DNA from: Phytophthora quininea
Taxonomy: Eukaryota > Oomycota > Peronosporomycetes > Peronosporales > Peronosporaceae
NCBI GenBank assembly: GCA_011947345.1
Contig: JAAVTG010000051.1
Location: 1 to 64,000 of the forward strand
Length of the DNA stretch: 64,000 nt
Reading direction: 5' to 3'
Shown: positions 20,707-31,996 of the stretch, in pieces
How the letters are laid out: each line of letters begins with the position of its first letter
Position numbering within the stretch: the stretch's first letter is position 1
Notes under the pieces: model-generated
The model's input: the letters and a program-made list of their open reading frames with translations, nothing else
Databases searched by the model: none
What the model was told of the DNA's origin: nothing
Made by a program: the position numbers and the translations under genes

Positions 20707-21560
20707 ATGAGCACTGAAGGCGTCATCCAAGCCGGCAACCTGTTCCGCAAGCGTGCCGGACTGCTCGCTAAGCTCACGGGCGGCAAGCAGCTCGTGTACG
20801 TGGAGGCCAACGACCAGAAGAAGAACGTGACGGTTTTCGAGTCCGAGACCAACAAGACCACGCCGTTGGATACGGTGGACCTGTCAGCCGACGCCACCGT
20901 CGAGTTCGACGCGTCCGTCACGCACGGCATCAAACTCGCCAACCCAAAGAACACGGAGGTGTTCTCAGCCGACTCAAGGAGAAGCAGGAGGAGTGGCTCA
21001 ACTCCTTCATTAACGCTGGTGCCCAGTACCGCGAGGTCTTTAATGTAGAGGACACGAATAAGATCAAGTCGTTCTACGAGCTCAAGGACTTTGACATGGC
21101 CGGCAACGAGGTCTCCATGAGCAACTACAAGGGCAAAGTCGTGCTGGCTGTCAACGTCTCCAGTAAGTGCGGACTGACGCCCACCAACTACCCGGAACTG
21201 CAGCAGTTGTACGAAAAGTACCACGCTGAAGGGCTGGAAGTGCTGGGCTTCCCATGCAACCAGTTCGCTGGTCAGGAGCCCGGCACCCACGAGGAGATCG
21301 TCGAGTTCGTCAAGCAGTACAACGTCAGCTTCCCTCTGTTTGAAAAGCGCGACGTGAACGGCGCTACGGCTCGCCCGGTGTTCACTTATCTAAAGGCGAA
21401 GCTGCCCGGGTCTTTCGGAGACTTTGTCAAGTGGAACTTCACCAAGTTCCTGGTGGACCGCAACGGCCAGCCCTACAAGCGCTTTGCGCCCAAGGACCGC
21501 CCGCTGTCGTTCGAGGAGGACATCAAGACCTTGTTGGCGCAGAAGCCGACTGAGGAGTGA
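20707..21560 (+). CDS. PH-like domain/glutathione peroxidase fusion (one frameshift)
   Basis: The 3' part (21096-21560) is a complete thiol glutathione peroxidase: catalytic Cys in NVSSKCGLT, Gln in FPCNQF and Trp in WNFTKF. The Cys in PCNQ suggests the thioredoxin-dependent type, which reduces lipid and hydrogen peroxides. The 5' part (20707-20970) resembles a pleckstrin-homology domain (GNLFRKRAGLLAKL, then beta strands). The linker (EEWLNSFINAGAQYREVF) is the PH C-terminal helix and runs directly into the peroxidase in the same frame. The only break is one missing base near 20971-20974. With it corrected the protein is about 284 residues. The PH part would place the peroxidase at membranes. 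Confidence 0.8.
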
Positions 21561-21922
21561 AGCCATGCGAAGATCGACGAGAAGGCGAAGTTGTGAAGTG
21601 CATTAAACCCTGCTGACGAAATAAATATTTTGCATGCATGAAAGGTTGGAGTTGTTGGGTTTGATGAACTTGCCGCCGTCGGAATGAACACAAACGATGC
21701 GGAGGTTCTGGTCTCCACGAGGTACAACATTGCCAAGCTCTCCCCGGCTGCCGCAGTTGCGACAGAAATGTCAGAGACCATTTAGATAGATACTCAACAA
21801 ATCTGCAGTCGACTGCTTCGCTGTTTGTCATACATTTGGAAGCTGCCAACAAATTCATGTTCAGCAAATTCAAAGCTTAGAACTCGTTCCTACAAGCGAC
21901 CTCGAAGTTCTCGAACTTGCTT

Positions 21923-22318
21923 TTATTCTTGCAGATTAAAGCTTGTCCACTGAATGTCCGCTAAATATTCGGCAAGGGAATATCTACATGCTTTCCCCCT
22001 CACCTTTCTGAAGTAGTCGCGAAACTTGGTCCATTTGATATACTCCGGGTCGGAAAGCTTGTTGACATCCGCTGTAAAGCCGTTCTTCAAGTACAGCAAC
22101 GATGGGGTTTCTCCGTCGTTGATCAGGCCCTTGAACTCCTTGATCAGAGCCCTCTTGGCTTTCCACTTCTCGACGATGTGTTTCAGCATGTTCGACCCTC
22201 GTTCTTCCCCGCCTTCCTCCTCTGCAGCATTCTGCCGAAGGCTCGCACTCGTGACCGCTCTACTGCTCGCTTAGAAGATCAACGCGACGAGTAGGAAGGC
22301 GAGGCAGTTCGAACGCAT
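21923..22318 (-). pseudogene. Small RXLR-like secreted effector with early stop
   Basis: The ATG at 22318 opens a signal peptide that meets an in-frame TAA at 22273-22271. The same frame then stays open to 21923. After the stop come a degenerate RXLR-like stretch, SLRQN, and an acidic EEGGEERG motif resembling dEER, then ~80 charged residues. One base change would explain the stop. I cannot assign a host target. The gene is convergent with the peroxidase gene and may be a decayed member of a different effector family. Confidence 0.6.
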
Positions 22319-22602
22319 TCCAGTGCGGACTGTACCTCAAGGAGTGACGCAACAGTCTTTAATAGACGACAGCTGCAAAGCAGCTGTGCCGATCGAGCCG
22401 TAATCTCAAGTCAAGTTGCCTTTGTTATCAGAGCTCCTCAGAAATATCGACTGTACCCGTCGACGCGGGCGACGTCGCGTTCGAAATGAGCTCATGACGA
22501 GATCCCGTTACTTTTCCGACTCTAGTCATCATCAATCAAAACTCCAAGGCAGTTTCCATAAAAGTCTCAGCTAGCATCCTCACTGTCTCTTTATTGCTGG
22601 CG

Positions 22603-22618
22603 TGTCATTCTCGAATTC
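22603..22618 (+). promoter_or_regulatory. Inr-like core promoter
   Basis: TGTCATTCTCGAATTC matches 11-12 of 16 positions of the oomycete initiator consensus, 33-48 nt before the ATG at 22651. The paralogue on the minus strand at 29300-29315 has nearly the same core (TCATTTCCGAATT). Confidence 0.55.
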
Positions 22619-22650
22619 CCCAAGAAGCCCCCAACTCCCGATCCCAAGCC

Positions 22651-23568
22651 ATGCCTTCCACCGGCACGCTGAACATCAAGGTGCACCGCATCGACGCCAC
22701 CTTCGTCGAGACCGAGCACGGCGACAAGCACCACGCCATCCGCTTCGCCGTCGGCAAGAGCGAGGCCCAGACCAAGTTCAAAAAGCACGACGTCAAGATC
22801 GACGAGGCGCTGACGCTACCGGTCAAGAACGCGCCGGCCAATGCCGAACTGACCATCGAGGTGCTGCAGAAGCCCAAGAAGGTGCTGGTGGACACGCAGC
22901 AGTCGCTGTCCGAGTTCCAAACCAGTCTGAAGGAACGCAAAATGACGTTCACTTTCGGCCCCAAGGCGACGCCCAATACGGTGCTGCTCTACTTCAGTGT
23001 GGAGTGGGTTGAGGGCGAGTCGACGCTCGCCAAGTTCGAGACTCACCGCCCTTGGTTCATGCGGGTCTCGTACTACTATGACACGAGCAAGAGTGTCTAC
23101 AACTACACTACCTCGTTCCGAGTGGTGGCTCCGTTCGCTCGCTTTGGCGAGAAGACCACCAATACGGTGCTGACCAAAGTGACTGGCAAGTCGCTCTTCG
23201 ACATTGACGAGGCATGGGTGGGCCCCAGTCTCAACTACCTCGACAACTCGGTCGACGCCGGCATCTCGACGGTGCTGACCACGCTCTACAACGGCCAGCA
23301 ATACGCTCTCAAGAAGAAGGACGACGCCGTGGAGCTGACCAAGTCGGTGGTCAAGAAGACCGGAGAGACGGCGGTCAAGGCCAAGAACTACACCACGGAG
23401 AAGGTGAGCTCGGCCTCGTCAGCGGTTTACAACACGGTGGCCAATGCCGCCGACTACACCAAGAACCAAGTGGTGCACGCGTCGTCGTCGACGTATGGCG
23501 CCGTAAAGGGCGTCACCGTCTCGGTGCTGAGCTACGTGCCCATCATTGGACCTAAGATCGTCGCCTAG
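22651..23568 (+). CDS. C2-like and amphipathic-helix protein, copy 1 (intact)
   Basis: 305 codons from ATG at 22651; an upstream non-ATG extension of the frame is ignored because the paralogues start at the equivalent position. The N-terminal ~130 residues look like a C2-type beta sandwich ([16 protein letters not shown]). A middle part has [17 protein letters not shown]. The C-terminal ~100 residues are repeated Lys/Thr/Ala-rich amphipathic helices ([18 protein letters not shown]) like those that coat lipid droplets or membranes, ending in a hydrophobic [12 protein letters not shown] do not know its function; a perilipin-like or membrane-surface role is a guess from the helices. Two paralogues lie within 9 kb. 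Confidence 0.8.
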   Translation: MPSTGTLNIKVHRIDATFVETEHGDKHHAIRFAVGKSEAQTKFKKHDVKIDEALTLPVKNAPANAELTIEVLQKPKKVLVDTQQSLSEFQTSLKERKMTFTFGPKATPNTVLLYFSVEWVEGESTLAKFETHRPWFMRVSYYYDTSKSVYNYTTSFRVVAPFARFGEKTTNTVLTKVTGKSLFDIDEAWVGPSLNYLDNSVDAGISTVLTTLYNGQQYALKKKDDAVELTKSVVKKTGETAVKAKNYTTEKVSSASSAVYNTVANAADYTKNQVVHASSSTYGAVKGVTVSVLSYVPIIGPKIVA

Positions 23569-23692
23569 GCGAACCTAGCGAAAGGTTCGACCTCGTGAGT
23601 CGGGTGAAGCAGGTTTCTTCTTTTCTCTTTTTTATTAATTTCTTAGTGTGAGTGCACCAACGCGAAATTGACTTGCTTTCTGCTTTGCCATT

Positions 23693-24309
23693 TTACGGAG
23701 TGAGTTGGATCAGTGCGTTGGCGATAGCAGTGAAGCAATCGTCCACCACCTTGGTGTTGTCTTTGGAGCATTCGAAGAAGCCACAAGCGCCGATGGTTTT
23801 GGCGACGACAAGACCTTCAGCTGCACTGACTTGTCGACCAACGACGTCGCATTTGTTCCCCACTAGAAGAAGTGGAAAGGACTCGCTTCGGTAGTCCTCA
23901 AGCTGCTTTACCCAACGCAAAACACTTTCGAAACTGTGTCGATCAGAAACGTCGTACACGACGATCGCAGCATGAGCGTGACGAAAGAAAGAGGTCGGCA
24001 GTCGAGCAGCTCCAAACTTTTCTTGTCCAGCAGTATCCCAAAGCTGTACCTTGATCGGAGCAGCGCCATCCACGACCGCAACTTTCGAGTAGTAGTCGTT
24101 GGGGTTATCGTTCTCATTGAAGTGTACCAATTGACGCAGCAAAGTCGTCTTGCCGACACCACAGTCACCGAGCACGACCACTGCACAAAATGTTAGCATA
24201 GCTAGCAAAAGAGATAAGGAACCTTCTTACCTTTTCGAGCTGCACACCTTTTCTTCTTGGGATCGGTTGGCATGATCGAAAAGCCCTTGTGCTGCGTGAC
24301 GAGGACCAT
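23693..24309 (-). CDS. Rab-like small GTPase, two exons
   Basis: Exon 1 is 24309-24231 and exon 2 24180-23693, with intron GTAAG...GTGCAG. The protein is 188 residues. G motifs: GDCGVGKTTL (P-loop), WDTAGQEKF, NKCD and ECSKDN. Rab/Ras proteins switch vesicle traffic or signalling through GTP. A basic ~27-residue N-terminal extension (DPKKKRCAARK) precedes the P-loop. The C-terminus ends ...NALIQLTP with no cysteine pair, so normal prenylation is not possible. It may be a Rab-like protein that works without a lipid anchor, or a further 3' exon is missed. It is convergent with the C2-like gene, which ends 125 bp away. Confidence 0.85.
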
Positions 24310-24800
24310 GGTACTGTGTTAGATGAGAGGGAAGGCCCAGGTAAGCACGACTACGAAATTTGCGGTGTGAGAGCTGCGTCAAAGCTCTCCAGGTGACCAT
24401 GACACCGGGATCATGCGTGGTTGCAAGTATCAAGAGCGGGCCGGTCAGCTTCGGAACAACAAGTCAATTGCGCCACAACCAAGCCGACATCTGACTCATT
24501 TAGTCGTACAGAGCGCTACTGGATAATCTCTACAACAGATCGACATGACTTTCCCCGCCCAAGAGAAAAACATGTACTTGTTTCCTTTTTATCCTTTGCT
24601 TCCGCATTGCAACAGGCGCTCTTACCCAACAGCTTGGCTAGAAAACCTTCTTTTATTGTGCGTAATGAAACATAGATTTACCCGACGGAACCATTAGAAC
24701 ATTCAACCACGTCCAGGTCGTGAACTTGTGCTTTTGACACGGTTGACTTTTCCAATGCGTCCGTCAGATTTATAGCATAGCTATCAGCAAGAGTTGTGTC

Positions 24801-26434
24801 TCACTTTCTGACGGATCTGCTGTAAATCTGTAGAGTTCCTGGTTTCACCGCCAGCTTCTTTTGCACAAGTACCGACGTTGGTTTGCTAGCAGGCGTATTT
24901 TCCATTCGCAAAGTGGGGCCAGTAGACTTCTTCTCCACAGCAGGAAGAACGAGGGCTTGTATGTTCCGAGCTTCGCGAGCGATCAAGGCGACTAAATCTC
25001 CGTCGCTTTGAAAATCCGCAACAGTTGATCCTCGACAGGTTTGCAGCCACTTGAGACTCGTCTGAAACGAGTCCGACACCACCAGAACGCTACGTGCAAT
25101 CTTCCCCACTGCGAGATGGCGAAGACTCAGCAAAATCTCGAGCAACAACACTAACGTAGAGGACGATATCTGCTCCGAAATCTGGTGTCGATGGAGCTGC
25201 TCCACCATCACAGGAAGCAACACAGTCTTGACGCCTTTCGACGCTTCAAATCGTGCTCCAAGCCCTGGTCGCTCACTCCATTGTCGTACCACACGAATCG
25301 CTTCCAGTAGCACTAGCATGCACGAATTGTGGTGACTCGACTTTGTATTATTGTCTTCTGCCGTAACGCGGTGATAATGGTCGATGATGTTGCACATAAC
25401 TTCTAGTAAATTGTGCTCGACAATCAATTTCTCGGCCAGTGCGAGTTGAACCAGGTCTCCAAGCGTATTGTGTGGCAGTTCGAAGATATGTGAGAGCGTG
25501 GGTAGTAGCGAGAACGTCACTTGTGCGTTGGGTTGCCATCTATCAACCACAGCGATAAACCACCACGGCTTTACTACAGACGAAAACAAACTCTCAAGTA
25601 CTTGAGCTGGGTGTTGCCGTAGCAGTAGCAGCACCAGGACAAGCCATGATGATATTGCATCCACGTCCCTATTGAAAATTGAGAAGCTTTTGAGCATGCG
25701 CTTAGCGATCTCAAGAGTCCATCGCTCAGCCTCAGCACGACTGCAGCCGTCAAATAGTATCCGCTGTGCTCGAGGCGACGAATAAAGGGCCACCAGCACG
25801 CGCAGTGCCAGTACCACCACTTTATGAGCCCATCGTTGTGGTGTCTGGACGAGCTGGAATCGATCCACCACTCCGAGCAAGTCGTCGAGAAGAAGTTGTG
25901 GTCGCATTTTCGTGGCATGGAACTCATTGCTGCTGAACAAAGCTTCCGTGGCTTGTAGTGATGCTTGTTGTACTCGAATCGACTGGGGTGTGCTGACCGC
26001 ATGTCAAATAACGTGTTCCACAACTCAACTGTTCCAGCCTGACATTGAAAGCGCAGAGATGCAAGACATGCCAAGGCCATCACTCGACCTAGCACCCATT
26101 GGATCTCTTCTTCACGTAGATGCATCTTTACCAAATCTTGAAGAAGTTCCACGTTCTTGTGAGCTGCCAACGCGGAGTCTACCACAGCACTTGCTTGTGG
26201 ATGACCCGCCACCGCTTCATACATTCTTGTCAGATTCGAGTACACGCTTTGAGCATTGGTAGGATCCGTCGATAGTCCACGAAGAGCTTCATCAATGACC
26301 CTCTGGTTTTGTCCAGTCCTTCACGGCTTGCGAGCTTCGCGTAGTGCATCATGTTGCTCAACAGGAAGGCGACAGCACCCGAGAATAGGCCCGAAACCAA
26401 CCAGGTTGGCCGTCTCCGAGCACATGACGATCAT
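24801..26434 (-). CDS. Helical-repeat (ARM/HEAT-like) protein, disrupted frame
   Basis: A long minus-strand coding region in which leucine-rich helices repeat (LALRVLVALYSS, LVLLLEILLSLRHLAVG). I recognise no family; the shape suggests an ARM/HEAT-type solenoid scaffold. The 3' part (25940-24801) and 5' part (26245-26005) are in different frames, meeting near 25995 with a one-base discrepancy. The 5' end reads back to an ATG at 26434 with one in-frame TGA at 26323-26321. These may be real lesions, unrecognised introns or sequence errors; because ~500 codons are otherwise well kept, I favour a gene that works in the organism. Its possible ATG overlaps that of the divergent phosphatase gene. 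Confidence 0.55.
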
Positions 26435-27693
26435 GACAGCTCCAGCGTCGACTGCAACGGAGTTGAAGCGCGATCATCTTTACGACCGAGTCGGGCTGCT
26501 ACCAGGAAAACTCGCCTTCGCGTTGCTACCTGCTTCGCGTGAAATTGTACCGGAATCGAGACGCTACTACACGAAACAAGGCCATGAAGACGAGGAGTTT
26601 GTCTGCATGGACAGTGACTTGGTCTACGCGCGGTTCTTCGCTGACTTTGGGCCACTCCATCTTTCCCGAACGGTCCGCTTCTGCCGTGAGCTGGAGACAC
26701 GTTTAAAAGCCAACACAGCATCAATACTGCTGTACTGCAGCGATCATCCTCACAAGCGAGCAAATGCTATGACACTACTAGCAATCTTCCTAGTCGTCGT
26801 CGTCGGGCTTTCACCAGAGCAATCCGTGTCGAGGATCCTCATCAATGGCAAAGTAAAGCCACCGTTCGGCTTTCGTGACGCCTCAGCTGGTGTTTGCACG
26901 TTCTTCATCACTTTACTCGACTGCGCTCGTGCCGTCCGTAAAGCGCTCGCCACTTCGCTTTGGAGCTACCAAACCTTCTCAATCGAGGACTACAACCGCC
27001 TTGACCGCTTGGAGAATGGCGATATCAATTGGATCGTGCCCGGGAAGTTGATCGCCTTCAGCGGTCCTCAACGTGAGCGTATCGTACTGAACGAAGCTAC
27101 CGGAGCGACAACTTTACTCGCTCGAGACTACGCTGCTCAGTTCCGCAGCATGGGAGTCACTTGTGTCGTCCGCTTCAACGAGCCCACCACCTACGACCGC
27201 AAAGCTTTCATCCACGCAGGACTGCGGCATATCGACCTTGAATTCCCCGACGGCAGCAACCCCAGCGACGAAATCCTCGCCAAGTTCATCCGTGTACGTT
27301 AATTCACCTCCATCCCCATCAACAACAAACTAACTGCTTCTTTACCTTCAGGTCTGTGAACGAGAGTCTGGAGCTGTGGCCGTGCACTGCAAAGCTGGGC
27401 TTGGACGCACCGGCACAGCCATCGCAGCGTTCCTCATGAAGAACTACCGCTTCTCGGCCACCGAAGCCATCGCGTGGTGTCGAATTTGTCGACCAGGCTG
27501 CATTGTCGGACCCCAGCAACACTTCCTCGCCGTCAAGCAGCCCGAGCTCCACGCCCTTCCTTCCATCTTCCAAGTCCAACCCGTCAAACTGCCACAACCA
27601 GCAACCAAACCACCTAAAAGAACCTCAACTCAGCACAACAAACAGCTTCATGTCCTCCCTCGCCATGCCAGACAACTACCTCGTTCCAGATAA
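26433..27693 (+). CDS. CDC14: Cdc14-type dual-specificity phosphatase, two exons
   Basis: Exon 1 runs from ATG 26433 (or 26424 in the same frame) to 27293; the intron 27294-27351 is GTACGT...TTCAG; exon 2 runs to 27693. The protein is about 400 residues. Residues ~10-150 form the N-terminal Cdc14 substrate-binding domain. The catalytic domain has the general-acid loop [11 protein letters not shown] and the active-site loop [11 protein letters not shown] (Cys-x5-Arg). The tail is Pro/Lys-rich and likely disordered. Cdc14 enzymes remove phosphate from Ser-Pro sites. In Phytophthora infestans the CDC14 gene is linked to sporulation; I infer the same family here, not the same expression. The gene is divergent from the helical-repeat gene. 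Confidence 0.88.
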
Positions 27694-28148
27694 AGATGCA
27701 ATTCATATTCATTGCGCTCTTCCTCCCTACGTGGACCCGTTCGTTAAAATGTTTGGTTCCTGTCTGTCGGAATCGAGTCCGCGGTCGTCTCTCTCCAGTC
27801 CCTCGCGGTCCAAAGCACTCGCAATCAATGCTCCCCCTCAGCAGTTCTTATAGAGGAGCCGGCGTCATGCTTGGAGGTCTCGTCCACGTAGCAACACATA
27901 CTCAAGTTGGTGGCTCGCCACGCAGCCCAGTCGTCATGCTCCCTCCGTCCTCCACACGGCTCGTGCGTCTTCATCGCACGCCGCTTATACTTCATTCTTT
28001 GTCGCTTGTTTCCCATGTCGTCTCACTTTGTTTTTTCTTGCTCATTTCTTGAATTGTTTTCTCCTCCGCATGCACTCAGACCGAGCTGCGAGCAAAGCTC
28101 ACAGTAGTTCCCGTTACCGGTGGGGTGACCTGCAGTCGGCTCCCCACC
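27694..28148. other. 3' intergenic region between convergent genes
   Basis: Lies between the ends of the phosphatase gene and the C2-like copy 2. Open frames exist (27503-27853 plus), but they are Ser/Pro-rich and in a different frame from the phosphatase. An alternative splice could extend its C-terminus; nothing else is seen. Confidence 0.4.
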
Positions 28149-29264
28149 TCAAGCCCGTATTTTGGGCCCGAGTATGGGTATATAGCTTGCCGCTGAGTAA
28201 GTCACTCCCCTCACCATTCCGTAGGTCGATGACGACGCGTGCACCACTTGGGAGCCAGCGTAGTCTGCTGCGCCAGTCACAGTGTTATACACTGCAGACG
28301 ACGCTGCGTGGACCTTGTTGGTGGTGTAGCGAGTCGCGTTGCCAGCAGTTTTGGCTGTCGACGTGACCGCCTTGGACGCGACGTTGACCGCCTTGTCTTT
28401 GGCCTTGAGCGTCATGCGCTGACCTTCGTAGAGCTTGGTGAAGGCCACCGAGATCGTGGCGTCCACCTTGTTGTCCACAGAGTCCAGGACAGGCACCACT
28501 AGGGACTGGTCCACGTCGTACAGTGTCTTGCCTGTTACAGTGGACAGCACCGTGTTGACAGTGGCTTCACCCAACCGAGCGAACGGAGCCACCACACGGA
28601 AGCTGGTGGTGTAGTCGTAGACGCTCTTGGTGGTCTCGTAGTAGTACGAGGCGCGCATGAACCACGGGCGGTGGGTCTCGGCGGAGAGGGTGGTGTCTTC
28701 CTGAGACGGCGCGATCGTCTCTTTCTGCGTCCAATTGGCGCTGTAGAACAGCAGCAGCGTGTTGGGCTTGGTCTTGGGGCCGAAGGTGAACGTCATCTTG
28801 TGCTCCTTCAAGCCGTCGAAGAAGTCCTTGAGCGGCTGCTTGGTGGACACCACGGGCTTCGTCTGATCTGGCTGAAGCACTTCAATCGTAACTTCCTCAG
28901 ACGGAGCCGTTTCGTGCACTTGGCTGTCACAAGTCACAGATTAGTTAGTTGCATGAAACTTTTCTTTTGGAGAGGGACAAGTTATGTGTAACGTACTAGT
29001 GCAGCGTTTCGTCGATCTGGTCGTTGACCGACGTGAAGGCGGTGCGGCGCTCGTCGCTGCCCACCGCCAGCTTCACACTGTAGGTGACTGGGGTCGTCGC
29101 TTGTTCCGCGTGGCCCCCTCGCTCCACGAGCGAGGCCTCGATCCGATGGACTAGTCAGGTACCAAGGTACAAGGAACAAAAAGTTAGGGGCTTGTAACAA
29201 CGGGATACAAACTCCAAGTTGTTCTTGACGCACCCTGGACGGTCAGTGTCCCGGACACCGCCAT
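28149..29264 (-). CDS. C2-like and amphipathic-helix protein, copy 2 (three exons)
   Basis: Exons 29264-29234, 29150-28997 and 28923-28149; introns 29233-29151 (GTGCGT...ACTAG) and 28996-28924 (GTACGT...GACAG). Spliced length is 960 nt, 319 residues, aligning with copy 1 from the first residues. The C2-like part (GTLTVQ, then HRIEASLVE), the HRPWFMRASYYYETTKS segment and the C-terminal helices ending YIPILGPKIRA are all kept. Copies 1 and 3 lack both introns at these places, so intron loss or gain happened in the family. Same unknown membrane-surface role as copy 1. It is more diverged than copies 1 and 3 are from each other. Confidence 0.85.
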
Positions 29265-29299
29265 CTCGATCCCCGTCGTCGACTTCGGAATGCGATGGC

Positions 29300-29315
29300 C
29301 AATTCGGAAATGAGG
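29300..29315 (-). promoter_or_regulatory. Oomycete Inr core promoter of C2-like copy 2
   Basis: On the minus strand, CCTCATTTCCGAATTG matches the oomycete initiator consensus at about 13 of 16 positions, 36-51 nt upstream of the ATG at 29264. Confidence 0.65.
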
Positions 29316-31080
29316 CTGCTGAAGCGAGCTCGCGGGCGCGACTTGGCTAACAGGAAATTTCCGTTGCAGGGCTTCCTGCCTTGTGATTGGCGCTTCTGCC
29401 GTGCAGACGGGGCCAAGTACGCGGAAAAAGGGCAGATTTTGTGGCTTGGAAACCGAGGATGACATCAGCAGGGAGAGGGCTCGGCGCCGTTGGTCTGCTG
29501 GGTGCAGGGCGCGTCTGCGTCGCATTCCGTTCTCGGGAGTCCTTGGTGTCGGCATATTGACGGCCGTGGCAGCGGAGAACACCGAGCGCTGCCGCGCTTG
29601 GGCCGCGCCTGCTTTGCTGGCGGGCGGTCATGCCTTTTGGAGCAGACGCGGACTGCTATCCAAGCGCGGCCCGGCTGCGTGCCACGTGACATGCAACTGT
29701 GACGTGGCAGGCGTCGATTTCCGAGCTTAAAATGGGTACGGCGGAAGATACCGCTATCTAGTTGGGCGTGGCACCTACGACTTGTAAGCTGATTTTGTGA
29801 ATTCTGCGTTACCTATGCGAGATGTTGGCATGAGAGATACCGCTACTTCTGCGGAATCGACACTTAGCTTTCTTTTCGATTCAAACACGCGGCTACAGAT
29901 ATTTTGTCGGGGCAGAGCGTCAGCCCCTATGGTTGAAGCTGGTGGTTGGGCCAACGGGCAGATCATGTTGGGCCGTACTGAAGATGGGGATCTCGCCAGT
30001 GCAGCGAGTTTCCGGTGTAACTACCGGTTAAACGGCTCGGAGATTCGCTCGCACTGCCAGCGCTGCCATTGCAAGCGGGCCCGACTCGGTTTCTTTGCTG
30101 GAGGGCATCGCAGCATGAGAAGGCTTTGAGTGGCCCGCAGACGCCGCGTCTGCTTTCCCGGTCGCGGCGTCCAGGCTGGACTTCAGCTGCTGGGTAACGG
30201 CGATCGAGCCGAGGGCTCCGCGACTGTCTTTGCGGCGCTCAGCTGCCGCGGTGATGAAGACCCGCCAGGAGGAGCGCGTTGCAGTCAGTTGCCTCGCGAG
30301 TTGAGCCCTCGGAACTTTTTGCTGTCTTTGCTGTGTGGGGCGGACCTTGGCACGGGAAAGCGAGGTCATCAAAATACCAGTCCGCCCTTGCTGTGGTCTC
30401 GGACCATGGCAAGTCTCAGCCCGCCTGCTTCTGCCTGTCTTGGCTTTTTGGCGGCGACTGCTCCCGTGCAACTTCACCATCCTGCGAGTTTCTTTTGCTT
30501 TGTGCGCTTGACGCCGCCGACACACGTCGGCAAGTCGAGCGCGGCGTTCTCCCACCCAGCAGTCATCAGGACGCGCTCTTTAGCTCCGGTCGATGACGCC
30601 ATCGCTGGCAGAAGTTGCCTAGAGAGAAAAATGTATCAACTTGCTTGCATTCACTTCTTGGCCATGGCAGAGTAAATGCTCGTTCAAACCTCGCCGCTGA
30701 CGCGCTTGCTGCGGCCTCCGCTGTCCATGAAAAGTATCAGCTGTGTCAGGGTGGCGAGCTCTGCTCTTTTTCACGTGGGGCTCGGCGCATGCCGTTCTCG
30801 GCGGCTTCCTAGAGGAAATACCGCACCAACCCGCTCGTGTCGACGGTCTCCACCTTGACTAGTGACGGATAGTTCGCATGGCACCATTTTCTGACGAACC
30901 GCGAACACCGCAGACCGATGAAAGCCATCCAAGGCAACGAGGCAGCCCAGACGGCCCCCGCTCTGCACTGATGTTCCAACCCGCGGGATGTGCATGGCGC
31001 GTCACTTGCTCTGTTCTCGTTTGGCGCTGTCTCCCTTCCTTCCTCCCCTTCTTCACAACTGAATTCGCACAACGATCGCC
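29316..31080. other. GC-rich stretch without a supported gene
   Basis: About 1.8 kb. Both strands carry overlapping open frames (for example 30130-30675 plus and 30028-30555 minus), as expected by chance in GC-rich DNA; none shows a domain or a signal peptide I trust. It may be an old repeat. Confidence 0.4.
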
Positions 31081-31996
31081 ATGCCCACCAACGGAACCCT
31101 CAAGCTCAAGGTGCACCGCATCGAGGCCACCTTCGTGGAGGAGGAACACAAGCACCAACTGCACGCCATCCGCTTCGCCGTCGGCAAGAGCGAGGCCCAG
31201 ACCAAGTTCAAAAGCACGACGTCAAGATCGACGAGGCGCTGACGCTACCGGTCAAGAACGCGCCGGCCAATGCCGAACTGACCATCGAGGTGCTGCAGAA
31301 GCCCAAGAAGGTGCTGGTGGACACGCAGCAGCCGCTGTCCGAGTACCAGACGAGCCTCAAAGAACGCAAAATGACGTTCACTTTCGGCCCCAAGGCGGCA
31401 CCCAACACGGTGCTGCTCTACTTCAGTGTGGACTGGGAGTCGAACGACACAGCCCTCACCAAGTTTGAGACCCACCGCCCTTGGTTCATGCGGGTCTCGT
31501 ACTACTATGACACGACAAAGAGTGTCTACAACTACACCACCTCCTTTAGAGTGGTGGCCCCTTTGCTCGATTCGGAGAGAACACTGCCAATACGGTGGTA
31601 GAGAAGGTCAGCGGTAAGTCGCTGCATGAGATCGATGAGGCCTGGGTGGGGCCTGGCCTTGAATCCCTCGACGACAAGGTCGACTCGACCATCTCGTCGG
31701 TCGTGACGTCGCTCTACAACGGCCAGCAGTACGCTCTCAAGAAGAAGGACGCAGGGGTGGAGCTGGCCTCCAACGTGGTCAAGAAGACCGGAGAGACGGC
31801 TGTTAAGGCCAAGGACTACACCACGGAGAAGGTGAGCTCCACTACTTCGGCGGTGTACAGCACGGTGGCCAATGTAGCCGACTACACTAAGAACCAAGTG
31901 GTTCACGCGTCCTCGTCGACCTACGGAACGGTCAAGGGCGTCACCGTCTCGGTGCTGAGCTACGTGCCTGTCATTGGCCCCAAGATTGTGGCTTAA
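31081..31996 (+). pseudogene. C2-like and amphipathic-helix protein, copy 3 (two frameshifts)
   Basis: From ATG 31081 the frame follows copy 1 closely, with long stretches of near-identical DNA (for example 31215-31340). One A is missing from a run at about 31209-31212 (four A where copy 1 has five). A second base is missing near 31560-31565, before the DSERT/GENTAN region. The last frame, 31595-31996, ends with the same hydrophobic motif as copy 1. Both indels are single-base, so this copy is either a young pseudogene or misread. The near identity to copy 1 over the central exon suggests gene conversion or recent duplication. Confidence 0.75.

Noticed and set aside
22816..23301. Minus-strand frame of 161 codons over the C2-like gene
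   Set aside because: Antisense shadow; the plus frame is conserved in three copies.
30028..30675. Overlapping 175- and 181-codon frames on both strands
   Set aside because: GC-rich region, both strands open, no domain or start context.
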